DNA of 64,000 nucleotides from Fusobacterium nucleatum_L (GCF_050231725.1 NZ_CP077172.1:1302001-1366000); one strand, 5' to 3'. Counted from the first letter of the stretch, positions 48,508 through 58,568 are shown. The notes: generated by a model from the sequence alone, not told the origin. Program-made: numbers and translations.

Positions 48508-49785
48508 ATGAATACAGTTAATACTAGAAAGAAATTTTTCCCAAATGTAACAGATGAGGAATGGAATGACTGGACATGGCAAGTAAAAAATAGACTTGAA
48601 AGTGTTGAAGATTTAAAAAAATATGTTGATTTAAGTGAAGAAGAAACAGAAGGAGTTGTAAGAACTCTTGAAACTTTAAGAATGGCAATTACTCCGTATT
48701 ACTTCTCATTGATAGATTTGAATAGTGATAGATGTCCTATAAGAAAACAAGCTATCCCTACTATACAAGAAATACATCAATCTGATGCTGACTTATTAGA
48801 CCCTCTACATGAAGATGAAGATTCTCCTGTTCCAGGACTAACTCATAGATATCCAGATAGAGTTTTACTTCTAATAACAGATATGTGTTCTATGTATTGT
48901 AGACACTGTACTCGTAGAAGATTTGCAGGTTCTAGTGATGATGCTATGCCTATGGATAGAATAGATAAAGCAATAGAATATATTGCAAAAACTCCACAAG
49001 TAAGAGATGTATTATTATCAGGAGGAGATGCTCTTCTAGTTTCTGATAAAAAATTAGAAAGCATAATCCAAAAATTAAGAGCAATACCTCATGTTGAAAT
49101 AATAAGAATAGGAAGTAGAACGCCAGTTGTTTTACCTCAAAGAATTACTCCTGAATTATGTAATATGCTAAAGAAATATCACCCAATTTGGCTGAATACT
49201 CACTTTAACCACCCTCAAGAAGTAACACCAGAAGCTAAGAAAGCTTGTGAAATGTTAGCAGATGCAGGAGTTCCACTAGGAAACCAAACTGTATTATTAA
49301 GAGGAATAAATGATAGTGTACCTGTAATGAAAAGACTTGTACATGATTTAGTAATGATGAGAGTAAGACCTTATTATATCTATCAATGTGACTTATCTAT
49401 GGGACTTGAACACTTCAGAACACCAGTTTCTAAGGGTATAGAAATTATTGAAGGATTAAGAGGACATACATCAGGATATGCAGTACCAACATTCGTTGTT
49501 GACGCACCTGGTGGAGGAGGAAAAACTCCAGTAATGCCTCAATATGTAATTTCTCAATCTCCTCATAGAGTAGTATTAAGAAACTTTGAAGGAGTTATAA
49601 CAACTTATACTGAACCAGAAAATTACACACATGAACCTTGTTATGATGAAGAAAAATTTGAAAAAATGTATGAAATAAGTGGAGTTTATATGCTAGATGA
49701 AGGATTAAAAATGTCACTAGAACCTAGCCACTTAGCAAGACATGAAAGAAATAAAAAGAGAGCAGAAGCTGAAGGGAAAAAATAA
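48508..49785 (+). CDS. kamA: Lysine 2,3-aminomutase
   Basis: A 425-residue radical SAM/PLP enzyme converting L-lysine to L-beta-lysine, the first step of the pathway. The iron-sulfur cysteines are in CSMYCRHCTRRRF (CxxxCxxC), preceded by RVLLLITDMC; DVLLSGGDALLVSD and IIRIGSRTPVVLP follow. Length agrees with clostridial KamA. GTAAGGAG precedes the ATG at 48508. Confidence 0.97.
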   Translation: MNTVNTRKKFFPNVTDEEWNDWTWQVKNRLESVEDLKKYVDLSEEETEGVVRTLETLRMAITPYYFSLIDLNSDRCPIRKQAIPTIQEIHQSDADLLDPLHEDEDSPVPGLTHRYPDRVLLLITDMCSMYCRHCTRRRFAGSSDDAMPMDRIDKAIEYIAKTPQVRDVLLSGGDALLVSDKKLESIIQKLRAIPHVEIIRIGSRTPVVLPQRITPELCNMLKKYHPIWLNTHFNHPQEVTPEAKKACEMLADAGVPLGNQTVLLRGINDSVPVMKRLVHDLVMMRVRPYYIYQCDLSMGLEHFRTPVSKGIEIIEGLRGHTSGYAVPTFVVDAPGGGGKTPVMPQYVISQSPHRVVLRNFEGVITTYTEPENYTHEPCYDEEKFEKMYEISGVYMLDEGLKMSLEPSHLARHERNKKRAEAEGKK

Positions 49786-49788
49786 AAA

Positions 49789-50805
49789 ATGTTAGATACA
49801 TATAAGTTTATTGAAAATTATAAAAGAATATCTATAATAGGTATGGAAAAAAATGTAGGAAAAACTACACTTTTAAATAGACTTATAGCTGACATTGGAA
49901 AAAATAAAAAATTAGGCTTAACTTCCATAGGTAGAGATGGTGAGGATATAGATGTTGTAACTAATACTGATAAACCTAGGATATATGTGAGAGAGGGAAG
50001 TATTATTGCAACTGGGAGAAATTGTTTAGCAAAATGTGATATTACAAAAGAAATTTTGTATGTTACAAACTTCACCACTCCCATGGGAAGTATAGTTATA
50101 GTTAGGGCTTTATCAGATGGCTATGTGGATATAGCAGGACCTTCTTATAATAAACAGGTGAAAATTGTGGTTGAACTTATGGAAAGGTTTGGTAGTGAGA
50201 TTTCTATTGTTGATGGAGCATTAGGAAGAAAAAGTACAGCTATAAGTGATGTAAGTGAAGCAACAATTTTATCAACAGGGGCTGCATTATCTTTGGATAT
50301 GCCAAAAGTAATTGATGAAACTCAAAAAGCTGTCTATTTTTTAAGATTAGATGAAGTAGATAAGAATATAAAAGAAAAAATAAAAAACTTTAAAGATGAG
50401 AAAGCTGTTTTATTTTATAAAAATGAAGAAGTAGCAATTTTAGAGGTGAGTAATTCAATAGATTTATCAAATATCTTGAAAGAATATTTGAAAAAAGACT
50501 TAGAATATTTCTATATAAGAGGAGCAATAACTCCTAAAATAATAGAAGCATTTATAAATAGTAGAGGAAATTATGAAAAAATAACTCTGCTTGCTGAAGA
50601 TGGGACTAAATTTTTCTTAAGTAGTTCTTTGTTAAATAAAGCTAAGTTAAGTGGTATAGAATTTAAAGTTTTAAATAAAATAAATTTACTCTTTGTAACT
50701 ATAAACCCACATTCACCTTTGGGAGTAGATTTTGATAAAGAGGAATTTAAAACAAGATTGCAAAAAGAAATTTCAGTACCAGTGATTAATGTTTTAGGAG
50801 ATTAA
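49789..50805 (+). CDS. kamB: KamB, P-loop protein of the aminomutase operon
   Basis: A 338-residue protein with a Walker A motif at the start (ISIIGMEKNVGKTTLLNRLI). It lies in the conserved kamA-kamB-kamC-kamD-kamE order. Its biochemical role is unsettled; proposals include activation, metal or cofactor delivery. It starts 3 bases after kamA and ends one base before kamC. Confidence 0.85.
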   Translation: MLDTYKFIENYKRISIIGMEKNVGKTTLLNRLIADIGKNKKLGLTSIGRDGEDIDVVTNTDKPRIYVREGSIIATGRNCLAKCDITKEILYVTNFTTPMGSIVIVRALSDGYVDIAGPSYNKQVKIVVELMERFGSEISIVDGALGRKSTAISDVSEATILSTGAALSLDMPKVIDETQKAVYFLRLDEVDKNIKEKIKNFKDEKAVLFYKNEEVAILEVSNSIDLSNILKEYLKKDLEYFYIRGAITPKIIEAFINSRGNYEKITLLAEDGTKFFLSSSLLNKAKLSGIEFKVLNKINLLFVTINPHSPLGVDFDKEEFKTRLQKEISVPVINVLGD

Positions 50806-50806
50806 T

Positions 50807-52270
50807 ATGAAATTTATTGATGAAAATAGTTTAAATAGACTAAATTTTAAAGAATTATTATCAAGAATTGATATGTATTCAGGTTATGGAAAAAGTAAAC
50901 TAAATAATTTAAGTAATTTTTTAGTAGGAGAAGAGGAAAAATTAGAAAAAGAATTTGAAAGAATGGAGAAAATTCATAATCTTATTTCTAATGACAAAAG
51001 AGAAATGTTGAAATTAGAAATGATTCTTTATAAATTTGATAATATAAGAAAAACAATAGAAAATGCAATAAATAATATTATCTTAGATACAGTGGATTTA
51101 TTTGAACTAAAAGTTCAACTTATAGCTATGATAGAATTAAACTTACTTTTAAATGAAAATAAAGATGTATTTTCTGATTTTATACTAGAAGATATAGGGG
51201 AATTACTTAGTGCCTTAGACCCTAACAATGAAAAAATTGCTACTTTTTATATTTATGAATCTTATTCTGTAATTTTAAAAGAAATTCGTAGACAGAAAAA
51301 AGAGGTTGAAAATAAATTATTCAATGAAACAGATTATGAAACAATTCAAAAATTAAAAAATGAAAGATTGTCCATATTAGTTGATGAAGAAAAAGAAGAG
51401 TTTAAAATAAGAAGAAATCTAACTGCTCTTGTTAAAGAGTTTTCGTCAATCTTTTTAAATAATACTGAAAAGATAGGAAATTTAGATTTTATATTAGGAA
51501 AGGTTAGATTTGCAAAAGAATATAATGGTACAAAACCAGTGGTATCTAAAAAGAAAGAAATGATCTTAGAAAATGCTATAAATTTAGAGGTAAAAGAAGT
51601 TTTAGAAGCTAAAAATAAAAAATATACTCCTATCAGTATAAAGTTAAATGTAGGAACGACTATGATAACTGGTGCTAATATGGGAGGAAAAAGTGTAGCA
51701 TTAAAGACGATAGCAGAAAATGTATTACTTTTTCAAATGGGCTTCTTTGTTTTTGCAAAATATGCAAGTATACCTCTTTTAGATTTTATATTTTTTGTAT
51801 CGGATGATATGCAGGATATTTCAAAAGGACTTAGTACATTTGGAGCAGAGATAATAAAGTTGAAAGAAATAAATTCTTATGTAAAAAGTGGAACAGGACT
51901 TATAGTTTTTGATGAATTTGCAAGAGGAACAAACCCAAAAGAGGGACAAAAATTTGTTAGAGCCTTAGCAAAATATTTGAATGAAAAATCAAGTATATCA
52001 ATTATAACTACTCACTTTGATTCTGTTGTTGAAAAGAATATGAAACATTATCAAGTGGTGGGATTAAAGAATTTAGACTTTGAAAATCTAAAAAATAGAT
52101 TGAAAGCAAATAATTCTTTGGAATTAATTCAAGATAATATGGATTTTACTTTGGAAGAAAGTATAGAAACAGAAGTGCCAAAAGATGCTTTAAATATAGC
52201 AAAACTAATTGGTTTAGATGATGAAATTTCTGAAATGATTTATAAAGAGTATGAATGGGAGGAAAAATAA
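50807..52270 (+). CDS. kamC: KamC, MutS-related ATPase
   Basis: A 487-residue protein with an N-terminal helical region like the MutS core. A MutS-type ATPase follows (ITGANMGGKSVALKTIAENVLL Walker A; FVSDDMQDISKGLSTFGAEI; LIVFDEFARGTNPKEG Walker B; TTHFDS). There is no DNA-mismatch domain. Its role is probably reactivation or assembly of the B12-dependent mutase; this is inference from neighbours. It overlaps the kamD start. Confidence 0.88.
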   Translation: MKFIDENSLNRLNFKELLSRIDMYSGYGKSKLNNLSNFLVGEEEKLEKEFERMEKIHNLISNDKREMLKLEMILYKFDNIRKTIENAINNIILDTVDLFELKVQLIAMIELNLLLNENKDVFSDFILEDIGELLSALDPNNEKIATFYIYESYSVILKEIRRQKKEVENKLFNETDYETIQKLKNERLSILVDEEKEEFKIRRNLTALVKEFSSIFLNNTEKIGNLDFILGKVRFAKEYNGTKPVVSKKKEMILENAINLEVKEVLEAKNKKYTPISIKLNVGTTMITGANMGGKSVALKTIAENVLLFQMGFFVFAKYASIPLLDFIFFVSDDMQDISKGLSTFGAEIIKLKEINSYVKSGTGLIVFDEFARGTNPKEGQKFVRALAKYLNEKSSISIITTHFDSVVEKNMKHYQVVGLKNLDFENLKNRLKANNSLELIQDNMDFTLEESIETEVPKDALNIAKLIGLDDEISEMIYKEYEWEEK

Positions 52271-53829
52271 TGCCAAAATTGGATCTTGATTGGGAACTTG
52301 TTAGGGAAGCTCGTGAATCTGCAAAAAAGATTGCAGCTGACTCTCAAGTTTTTATAGATGCACATAGTACAGTAACAGTTGAAAGAACAATTTGTAGATT
52401 ATTAGGTATAGATGGTATTGATGAGTTTGGAGTTTCATTACCAAATGTAGTTGTAGACTTCATAAAAGATAACGGAAATATTAGTTTAGGAGTTGCAAAA
52501 TATATTGGGAATGCAATGATAGAAACTAAACTTCAACCACAAGAAATAGCAGAAAAAATTGCTAAAAAAGAATTAGATATAACAAAAATGCAATGGCATG
52601 ATGATTTTGATATAAAATTAGCTTTAAAAGATATAACTCATGCAACAGTTGAAAGAATAAAAGCTAATAGAAAAGCAAGGGAAGATTATTTGGAACAATT
52701 TGGTGGAGATAAACAAGGACCTTATATCTATGTTATAGTTGCAACAGGAAATATTTATGAAGATGTTATCCAAGCAGTTGCAGCAGCAAGACAAGGTGCA
52801 GATGTTGTTGCTGTTATTAGAACAACAGGACAATCTCTATTAGACTTCGTACCTTATGGAGCAACAACAGAAGGTTTCGGAGGAACAATGGCAACTCAAG
52901 AAAACTTTAGAATAATGAGAAAAGCTCTTGATGATGTTGGTGTTGAATTAGGTAGATATATAAGATTATGTAACTATTGTTCTGGACTTTGTATGCCAGA
53001 AATAGCAGCAATGGGAGCATTAGAAAGACTAGATATGATGCTTAATGATGCTCTATATGGAATACTATTCAGAGATATTAATATGAAAAGAACACTAGTT
53101 GACCAATTTTTCTCAAGAATAATAAATGGTTTTGCTGGGGTTATAATAAATACTGGTGAAGATAACTATTTAACAACAGCTGATGCCATAGAAGAAGCTC
53201 ATACAGTTTTAGCATCTCAATTTATTAATGAACAATTTGCATTGGTAGCTGGTTTACCAGAAGAACAAATGGGACTTGGACATGCTTTTGAAATGGAACC
53301 AGGAACAGAAAATGGTTTCTTATTAGAACTTGCTCAAGCAGAAATGGCTAGAGAAATATTCCCTAAAGCACCTTTGAAATATATGCCTCCTACTAAATTT
53401 ATGACAGGAAATATATTTAAAGGACATATACAAGATGCACTATTTAATATAGTAACTATAACAACAGGACAAAAAGTCCACTTATTAGGAATGCTTACAG
53501 AAGCTATCCATACACCTTTTATGTCAGATAGAGCATTATCAATAGAAAATGCAAGATATATTTTCAATAACTTAAAAGATTTTGGAAATGACATAGAATT
53601 TAAAAAAGGTGGAATAATGAATACAAGAGCTCAAGAAGTTCTTAAAAAAGCAGCTGATCTATTAAAGACAATAGAAACAATGGGTATCTTTAAAACAATA
53701 GAAAAAGGAGTATTTGGTGGAGTAAGAAGACCTATTGATGGTGGTAAAGGACTTGCTGGAGTTTTTGAAAAGGATAGTACATATTTCAATCCTTTCATTC
53801 CATTGATGTTAGGAGGGGATAGACAATGA
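52270..53829 (+). CDS. kamD: Beta-lysine 5,6-aminomutase, alpha subunit
   Basis: A 519-residue catalytic subunit of adenosylcobalamin/PLP-dependent D-lysine/beta-lysine 5,6-aminomutase. It begins PKLDLDWELVREARESAKKIA, as in the clostridial enzyme, and contains VVAVIRTTGQSLLDFVPYG and LCNYCSGLCMPEIAAMG. It moves the terminal amino group to C5, giving 3,5-diaminohexanoate. ATG 52270 is preferred over 52255 because GGGAGG lies 8 bases upstream. It overlaps both neighbours. Confidence 0.95.
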   Translation: MPKLDLDWELVREARESAKKIAADSQVFIDAHSTVTVERTICRLLGIDGIDEFGVSLPNVVVDFIKDNGNISLGVAKYIGNAMIETKLQPQEIAEKIAKKELDITKMQWHDDFDIKLALKDITHATVERIKANRKAREDYLEQFGGDKQGPYIYVIVATGNIYEDVIQAVAAARQGADVVAVIRTTGQSLLDFVPYGATTEGFGGTMATQENFRIMRKALDDVGVELGRYIRLCNYCSGLCMPEIAAMGALERLDMMLNDALYGILFRDINMKRTLVDQFFSRIINGFAGVIINTGEDNYLTTADAIEEAHTVLASQFINEQFALVAGLPEEQMGLGHAFEMEPGTENGFLLELAQAEMAREIFPKAPLKYMPPTKFMTGNIFKGHIQDALFNIVTITTGQKVHLLGMLTEAIHTPFMSDRALSIENARYIFNNLKDFGNDIEFKKGGIMNTRAQEVLKKAADLLKTIETMGIFKTIEKGVFGGVRRPIDGGKGLAGVFEKDSTYFNPFIPLMLGGDRQ

Positions 53830-54617
53830 GTTCAGGATTATATTCAACAGAAAAAAGAGATTTTGATACAACACTTGATTTGACAAAAGTTAAGCCTTAT
53901 GGAGATACAATGAATGATGGTAAAGTTCAAATGAGTTTTACCTTACCAGTTGCTTGTAATGAAAAAGGGATAGAAGCAGCATTGCAACTTGCTAGAAAGA
54001 TGGGATTTGTAAATCCAGCAGTGGCTTTTTCAGAAGCACTTGATAAAGAATTTTCATTCTATGTAGTATATGGTGCAACTTCTTTTAGTGTAGATTATAC
54101 TGCTATAAAAGTTCAAGCCTTAGAAATAGATACTATGGATATGCATGAATGCGAAAAGTATATAGAAGAAAATTTTGACAGAGAAGTTGTAATGGTTGGA
54201 GCAAGTACAGGAACAGATGCTCATACAGTTGGAATTGATGCCATTATGAATATGAAAGGTTATGCAGGACACTATGGACTTGAAAGATATAAAGGAGTAA
54301 GAGCATATAACCTTGGAAGCCAAGTTCCTAATGAAGAATTTATTAAAAAAGCAATAGAATTAAAAGCAGATGCATTATTGGTATCTCAAACTGTAACACA
54401 AAAAGATGTGCATATAGAAAATTTAACTAACTTAGTTGAATTGTTGGAAGCAGAAGGTCTAAGAGATAAAATAATTTTAATTGCTGGTGGAGCAAGAATA
54501 ACTAATGATTTAGCAAAAGAATTAGGTTATGATGCAGGATTTGGACCAGGAAAATATGCAGATGATGTTGCAACATTTATCTTAAAAGAAATGGTTGAAA
54601 GAGGTATGAATAAATAA
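53826..54617 (+). CDS. kamE: Beta-lysine 5,6-aminomutase, beta subunit
   Basis: A 263-residue cobalamin-binding subunit. The B12 signature reads TDAHTVGIDAI (DxHxxG), followed by the SxL and GG-type segments (ADALLVSQTVTQKDVH; ILIAGGARITNDLA). It holds adenosylcobalamin and supplies the PLP lysine. Its start overlaps the kamD stop (ATGA) and its stop overlaps the next gene (TAATG). Confidence 0.96.
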   Translation: MSSGLYSTEKRDFDTTLDLTKVKPYGDTMNDGKVQMSFTLPVACNEKGIEAALQLARKMGFVNPAVAFSEALDKEFSFYVVYGATSFSVDYTAIKVQALEIDTMDMHECEKYIEENFDREVVMVGASTGTDAHTVGIDAIMNMKGYAGHYGLERYKGVRAYNLGSQVPNEEFIKKAIELKADALLVSQTVTQKDVHIENLTNLVELLEAEGLRDKIILIAGGARITNDLAKELGYDAGFGPGKYADDVATFILKEMVERGMNK

Positions 54618-55240
54618 TGGAGAAATATTTACAAGGTTTTTTAATGGGACTTGCTTATGTTGCTCCAATAGGAGTACAAAATTTATTTGTAGTAAACTCT
54701 GCAATTACCCAAAAAAGAAGTAAGGCATTATTAATTGCTTTAATTGTAATATTTTTTGATGTGACACTGGCATTTGCCTGTTTCTTTGGAATAGGACTTT
54801 TAATAGATAAGTTAGAATGGCTAAAGTTACTTATTCTGCTTGTTGGAAGTTTAGTTATAATCTATATTGGCCAGGGACTTTTAAGAAGTAAAAGTGAGCT
54901 TAAAAAAAATGATGATATGGATATACCTCTTTTAAAAGCAATAACATCAGCCTGTGTCGTAACATGGTTTAATCCACAAGCAATTATAGATGGAACTATG
55001 ATGCTTGGAGCATTTAGGGCAACTCTTCCAAGTGAAGAAGGAATCAGTTTTATACTTGGAGTAACATCAGCATCTTTTTGTTGGTTTATGGGCTTAAGTA
55101 TTTTTATCTCACTGTTTAGCCATAAATTTAATGATAAGGTACTAAGAATAATTAATATAGTTTGTGGTTTTGTAATAATTTTTTATGGAATAAAACTACT
55201 ATTAAATTTTTATAAGATAGTTATTCATTATATATATTAA
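54617..55240 (+). CDS. LysE family amino acid exporter
   Basis: A 207-residue membrane protein of the LysE/RhtB family, with about six hydrophobic helices. The N-terminal GFLMGLAYVAPIGVQNLFVVN is typical (the APIGVQN loop). LysE-type proteins export basic amino acids. Here it is coupled to kamE and may balance lysine or export a beta-lysine/ammonia by-product; direction is not certain. Confidence 0.85.
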   Translation: MEKYLQGFLMGLAYVAPIGVQNLFVVNSAITQKRSKALLIALIVIFFDVTLAFACFFGIGLLIDKLEWLKLLILLVGSLVIIYIGQGLLRSKSELKKNDDMDIPLLKAITSACVVTWFNPQAIIDGTMMLGAFRATLPSEEGISFILGVTSASFCWFMGLSIFISLFSHKFNDKVLRIINIVCGFVIIFYGIKLLLNFYKIVIHYIY

Positions 55241-55379
55241 AAAATTTGTAATTAATATAGACAAAATTTTATAAAAATGGTATATTTATTGTAACTTGAT
55301 ACAAGAGTTCTATCTACAATATTATAAGGTGAAATTTAATTAGAAATTGAAATAAAAATTATATTATGGAGGTTATGGT

Positions 55380-56831
55380 ATGAAAGCGTTTTTTAAGTTA
55401 AGTCCAGTAATTGTATTGGCGGCTCTTATGATGAAAGGGTTTGATGCACTACTTGCTGCACCAATTGCAACTATTTATGCTTGTTTTATTGCAATGATTT
55501 TCTCAAAAGAAAAATTCAATAACGTTGTAGATCATGCAATAGACAATGTAAAAGAAATTCAAGTTGCATTGTTTATCTTGATGGCAGCTTATGCAATGGC
55601 AGAAGCATTTATGTCAACAGGAGTTGGGGCATCTCTTATCTTAATTGCATTGAAAGTAGGAATTACAGCTAAGACTGTTGCGGTTGTAGGAGCTGTTGTT
55701 ACATCAATTTTATCAATAGCAACTGGAACGAGTTGGGGAACATTTGCAGCTTGTGCACCTATCTTCTTGTGGTTAAATCATATAGTTGGTGGAAACTTAC
55801 TATTAACAACAGCAGCTATTGCAGGAGGAGCTTGTTTTGGTGATAATATAGGGCTTATTTCAGATACTACAATAGTAAGTTCTGGTATTCAAAGAGTTGA
55901 AGTTATCAGAAGAATTAGACACCAAGGTGTATGGTCTGGATTAGTTTTATTATCAGGAGTAATAGTATTTGCTATTGTTGGATTTTCAATGGATTTACCT
56001 TCAACAGTAGGAGATCCTGCTGAAGCAATTAACAGTATCCCAGCTGATGTATGGACAGCACTTGCTGAAAAGAGAGAATCTGCAGTAAAATTATTGGAAC
56101 AAGTTAGAAATGGAGTTCCTCTATATATGGCAATTCCATTAGTGATAGTTCTAGTTCTAGCATTTATGGGAACACAAACATTTATTTGTTTATTCTCTGG
56201 ATTATTCTTTGCTTATATATTTGGAATGATGGCAGGAACAGTTACAAGTACTATGGATTACTTAGATATGATGATGGAAGGTTTTGCTTCTGCTGGTGGT
56301 TGGGTAATAGTTATGATGATGTGGGTTGCTGCATTTGGTGGAATCATGAAGAGTATGAATGCTTTTGAACCTGTATCAAAATTATTATCTAAGATTTCTG
56401 GAAGTGTAAGACAATTAATGTTCTACAATGGACTTCTATGTGTATTTGGAAATGCTACTCTTGCAGATGAAATGGCACAAATAGTTACAATAGGACCAAT
56501 CATTAGAGAAATGGTAGAAGAAAATGTTGAAGGTTCAGAAGAAGACATGTATGTACTAAGACTTAGAAATGCAACATTCAGTGATGCTATGGGTGTATTT
56601 GGTTCTCAACTTATACCTTGGCACGTATATATAGCTTTCTATATGGGAATTGCTACTATTGTTTATCCATTACATGAATTTGTTGCAATAGACATTATAA
56701 AATATAACTTTATAGCGATGATAGCAGTAGCAAGTATCTTAATTTTAACTTTAACTGGTTTAGATAGATTTATACCACTATTTAAATTACCTTCAGAACC
56801 AGCTGTAAGATTGAAAAAAAATATTAAATAA
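55380..56831 (+). CDS. NhaC family antiporter, possible lysine transporter
   Basis: A 483-residue, roughly twelve-helix transporter of the NhaC superfamily. Segments such as TGTSWGTFAACAPIFLWLNH, GGACFGDNIGLISDTTIVSS and FGNATLADEMAQIVTIGPI match this group. A branch of it (LysW) is predicted to import lysine and is often under lysine riboswitches. Its place behind the kam genes favours that role. GGAGG precedes the ATG. A terminator follows. Confidence 0.82.
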   Translation: MKAFFKLSPVIVLAALMMKGFDALLAAPIATIYACFIAMIFSKEKFNNVVDHAIDNVKEIQVALFILMAAYAMAEAFMSTGVGASLILIALKVGITAKTVAVVGAVVTSILSIATGTSWGTFAACAPIFLWLNHIVGGNLLLTTAAIAGGACFGDNIGLISDTTIVSSGIQRVEVIRRIRHQGVWSGLVLLSGVIVFAIVGFSMDLPSTVGDPAEAINSIPADVWTALAEKRESAVKLLEQVRNGVPLYMAIPLVIVLVLAFMGTQTFICLFSGLFFAYIFGMMAGTVTSTMDYLDMMMEGFASAGGWVIVMMMWVAAFGGIMKSMNAFEPVSKLLSKISGSVRQLMFYNGLLCVFGNATLADEMAQIVTIGPIIREMVEENVEGSEEDMYVLRLRNATFSDAMGVFGSQLIPWHVYIAFYMGIATIVYPLHEFVAIDIIKYNFIAMIAVASILILTLTGLDRFIPLFKLPSEPAVRLKKNIK

Positions 56832-56841
56832 TTAATCTAAA

Positions 56842-56890
56842 AAATTTCTCCTTAGTTTGAAAATAAATTACAAATTAAGGAGAAATTTAA
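56842..56890 (+). terminator. Rho-independent terminator
   Basis: AAATTTCTCCTTA (56842-56854) pairs with TAAGGAGAAATTT (56876-56888), extended past one mismatch by TTTG/CAAA. It ends the lysine operon before the porin genes. Confidence 0.75.
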
Positions 56891-56912
56891 AATTAAAAAA
56901 AAGAAAAAAACA

Positions 56913-56977
56913 TTTACAAATTAAAAAAAATGTTGTATACTGAAGTCAATGGGAAATGTCTATACGGGATTATAGGC
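56913..56977 (+). promoter_or_regulatory. Promoter and 5' hairpin of porin 1
   Basis: TTTACA (56913-56918), 17-base spacer and TATACT (56936-56941). A leader stem GTCTAT (56958-56963)/ATAGGC (56972-56977) with an 8-base loop starts 17 bases after the -10 end, exactly as in porins 2 and 3. Confidence 0.65.
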
Positions 56978-57018
56978 ATAAATAATATTAAAAATTAAAT
57001 TTTAAGGGGGAAAAGACC

Positions 57019-58089
57019 ATGAAAAAATTAGCATTAGTATTAGGTTCATTATTAGTAGTTGGATCAGTAGCATCAGCTAAAGAAGTTATGCCAGCTCCTA
57101 CTCCAGCACCAGAAAGAGTAGTAGAATATGTAGAAAAACCAGTAATAGTTTACAGAGACAGAGAAGTTACTCCAGCTTGGAGACCAAACGGATCAGTAGA
57201 TGTTCAATACAAATGGTATGGAGAAACTGAAAATAAAACTAAAAAAGAAGATACTGACGAAGATTGGGCAGCTGGAACAAACAATGCTGGAAGATTACAA
57301 ACTAAAGTAAATGTAAACTTTACTGAAAAACAATCTTTAGAAGTAAGAACAAGAAACTTCCAAACTTTAAGAGGAACAAAAGGTAACGGAGCTACTGATG
57401 AATACAGAATCAGACATTTCTATAACTTAGGAAAATTTGATAAAGTAGCAGCAACTACTAGATTAGAATACAAACAAAAATCTAATGATGGTGGAAAATC
57501 AGTAGAAGCATCAGTATTCTTTGATTTTGCTGATTATATCTACTCAAATAACTTCTTCAAAGTTGACAAATTAGGTTTAAGAGCTGGATATGCTCATAAA
57601 TGGGCTGGACATGACAATGACAATACTTTAGAAAGAGCTTTAGTAAACTTTGAATCTGAATATACTTTACCATTAGGATTCAGTGCTGAATTAAATGTTT
57701 ACAATAACTATGATTGGCATCATGACAAATTTGCTACAGTAAACAAAGGTAACAAGAAACATGCTTACAATGGAGCAATGGAAGCTTATATCTATCAACA
57801 TACTCCATTATATAAAACAAACAACTTAGAATTATCATTTGATTTTGAAGGTGGATATGATCCTTATAAATGGCATCAATATAAGCTAGCTAAATATGAT
57901 GGAGACAGAAGAGCATATGAAATTTATATGTTACCAACTTTCCAAGTTGCTTACAAACCAACTGATTTCGTAAAATTATATGCAGCTGCTGGTGCTGAAT
58001 ACAGAAACTGGGCAGTTACTAACGAATCTAGTGCTAAAAACTGGAGATGGCAACCAACAGCTTGGGCTGGAATGAAAGTTACTTTCTAA
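57019..58089 (+). CDS. fomA: FomA-type outer membrane porin, copy 1
   Basis: A 356-residue beta-barrel porin. The signal peptide (KKLALVLGSLLVVGSVASA) is followed by VEYVEKPVIVYRDREVTPAW and barrel strands ending in the outer-membrane signal F at the C-terminus (WQPTAWAGMKVTF). FomA is the major, voltage-gated porin and adhesin of fusobacteria. Loops here differ from copies 2 and 3. It has its own promoter, leader and terminator. Confidence 0.93.
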   Translation: MKKLALVLGSLLVVGSVASAKEVMPAPTPAPERVVEYVEKPVIVYRDREVTPAWRPNGSVDVQYKWYGETENKTKKEDTDEDWAAGTNNAGRLQTKVNVNFTEKQSLEVRTRNFQTLRGTKGNGATDEYRIRHFYNLGKFDKVAATTRLEYKQKSNDGGKSVEASVFFDFADYIYSNNFFKVDKLGLRAGYAHKWAGHDNDNTLERALVNFESEYTLPLGFSAELNVYNNYDWHHDKFATVNKGNKKHAYNGAMEAYIYQHTPLYKTNNLELSFDFEGGYDPYKWHQYKLAKYDGDRRAYEIYMLPTFQVAYKPTDFVKLYAAAGAEYRNWAVTNESSAKNWRWQPTAWAGMKVTF

Positions 58090-58124
58090 TTTAGCTTAAC
58101 TAAGGTAAAATGAATAATAATATT

Positions 58125-58153
58125 AAAACCGTGAGATTACTCACGGTTTTTTT
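58125..58153 (+). terminator. Terminator of porin 1
   Basis: AAAACCGTGAG (58125-58135) and CTCACGGTTTT (58140-58150), 4-base loop, then T run. Nearly identical stems end porins 2 and 3. Confidence 0.85.
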
Positions 58154-58282
58154 GTTTGTCAAATAGTGTTGATAAAAAAGTTTAGACTTAGAATTAACAT
58201 AACTAAGAGAATTTTTTGAGAATAAAATCTTAAAAGATTCTCTTTTTTTGTTTAATTAAATCACTTTATTGAATTAAAAAAA

Positions 58283-58568
58283 TTAAGCACTAATTGATAT
58301 AATTCCTGCTTGAATTAATATGCGGTTTCTAAAATTACTAAAATTTGAATATCCAAATGCTGTTCTCTTTATTGATTTAATTTTATTGTTTAAACCCTCT
58401 ATTAGACCATTAGTAATATTTGATTCAAACATATTCTTGATATACTTCATATATTTTTTCAGAGTTTTTAGAGGTATCATCATTTTCTTAGAAACCTTAT
58501 CTTTTTCAATTAAATTCTTTTTTACAATATCTTCAAATCTTTTAAAGTTATTACACTTTAATCTCTAA
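58283..58568 (-). pseudogene. ISL3-type transposase C-terminal remnant
   Basis: On the minus strand a frame of about 95 residues can be read: NFKRFEDIVKKNLIEKDKV, KKYMKYIKNMFESNITNG, then LIEGLNNKIKSIKRTAFGYS and NFRNRI. The segment SNITNGLIEGLNNKIK and FGYSNF are typical of the ISL3 transposase C-terminus. The N-terminal catalytic part is missing and a stop lies just upstream. It sits in the gap between porins 1 and 2. Confidence 0.75.

Noticed and set aside
58320..58568. Plus-strand 82-codon frame in the porin 1-2 gap
   Set aside because: It is antisense to the ISL3 transposase remnant, whose minus-strand motif is recognisable.
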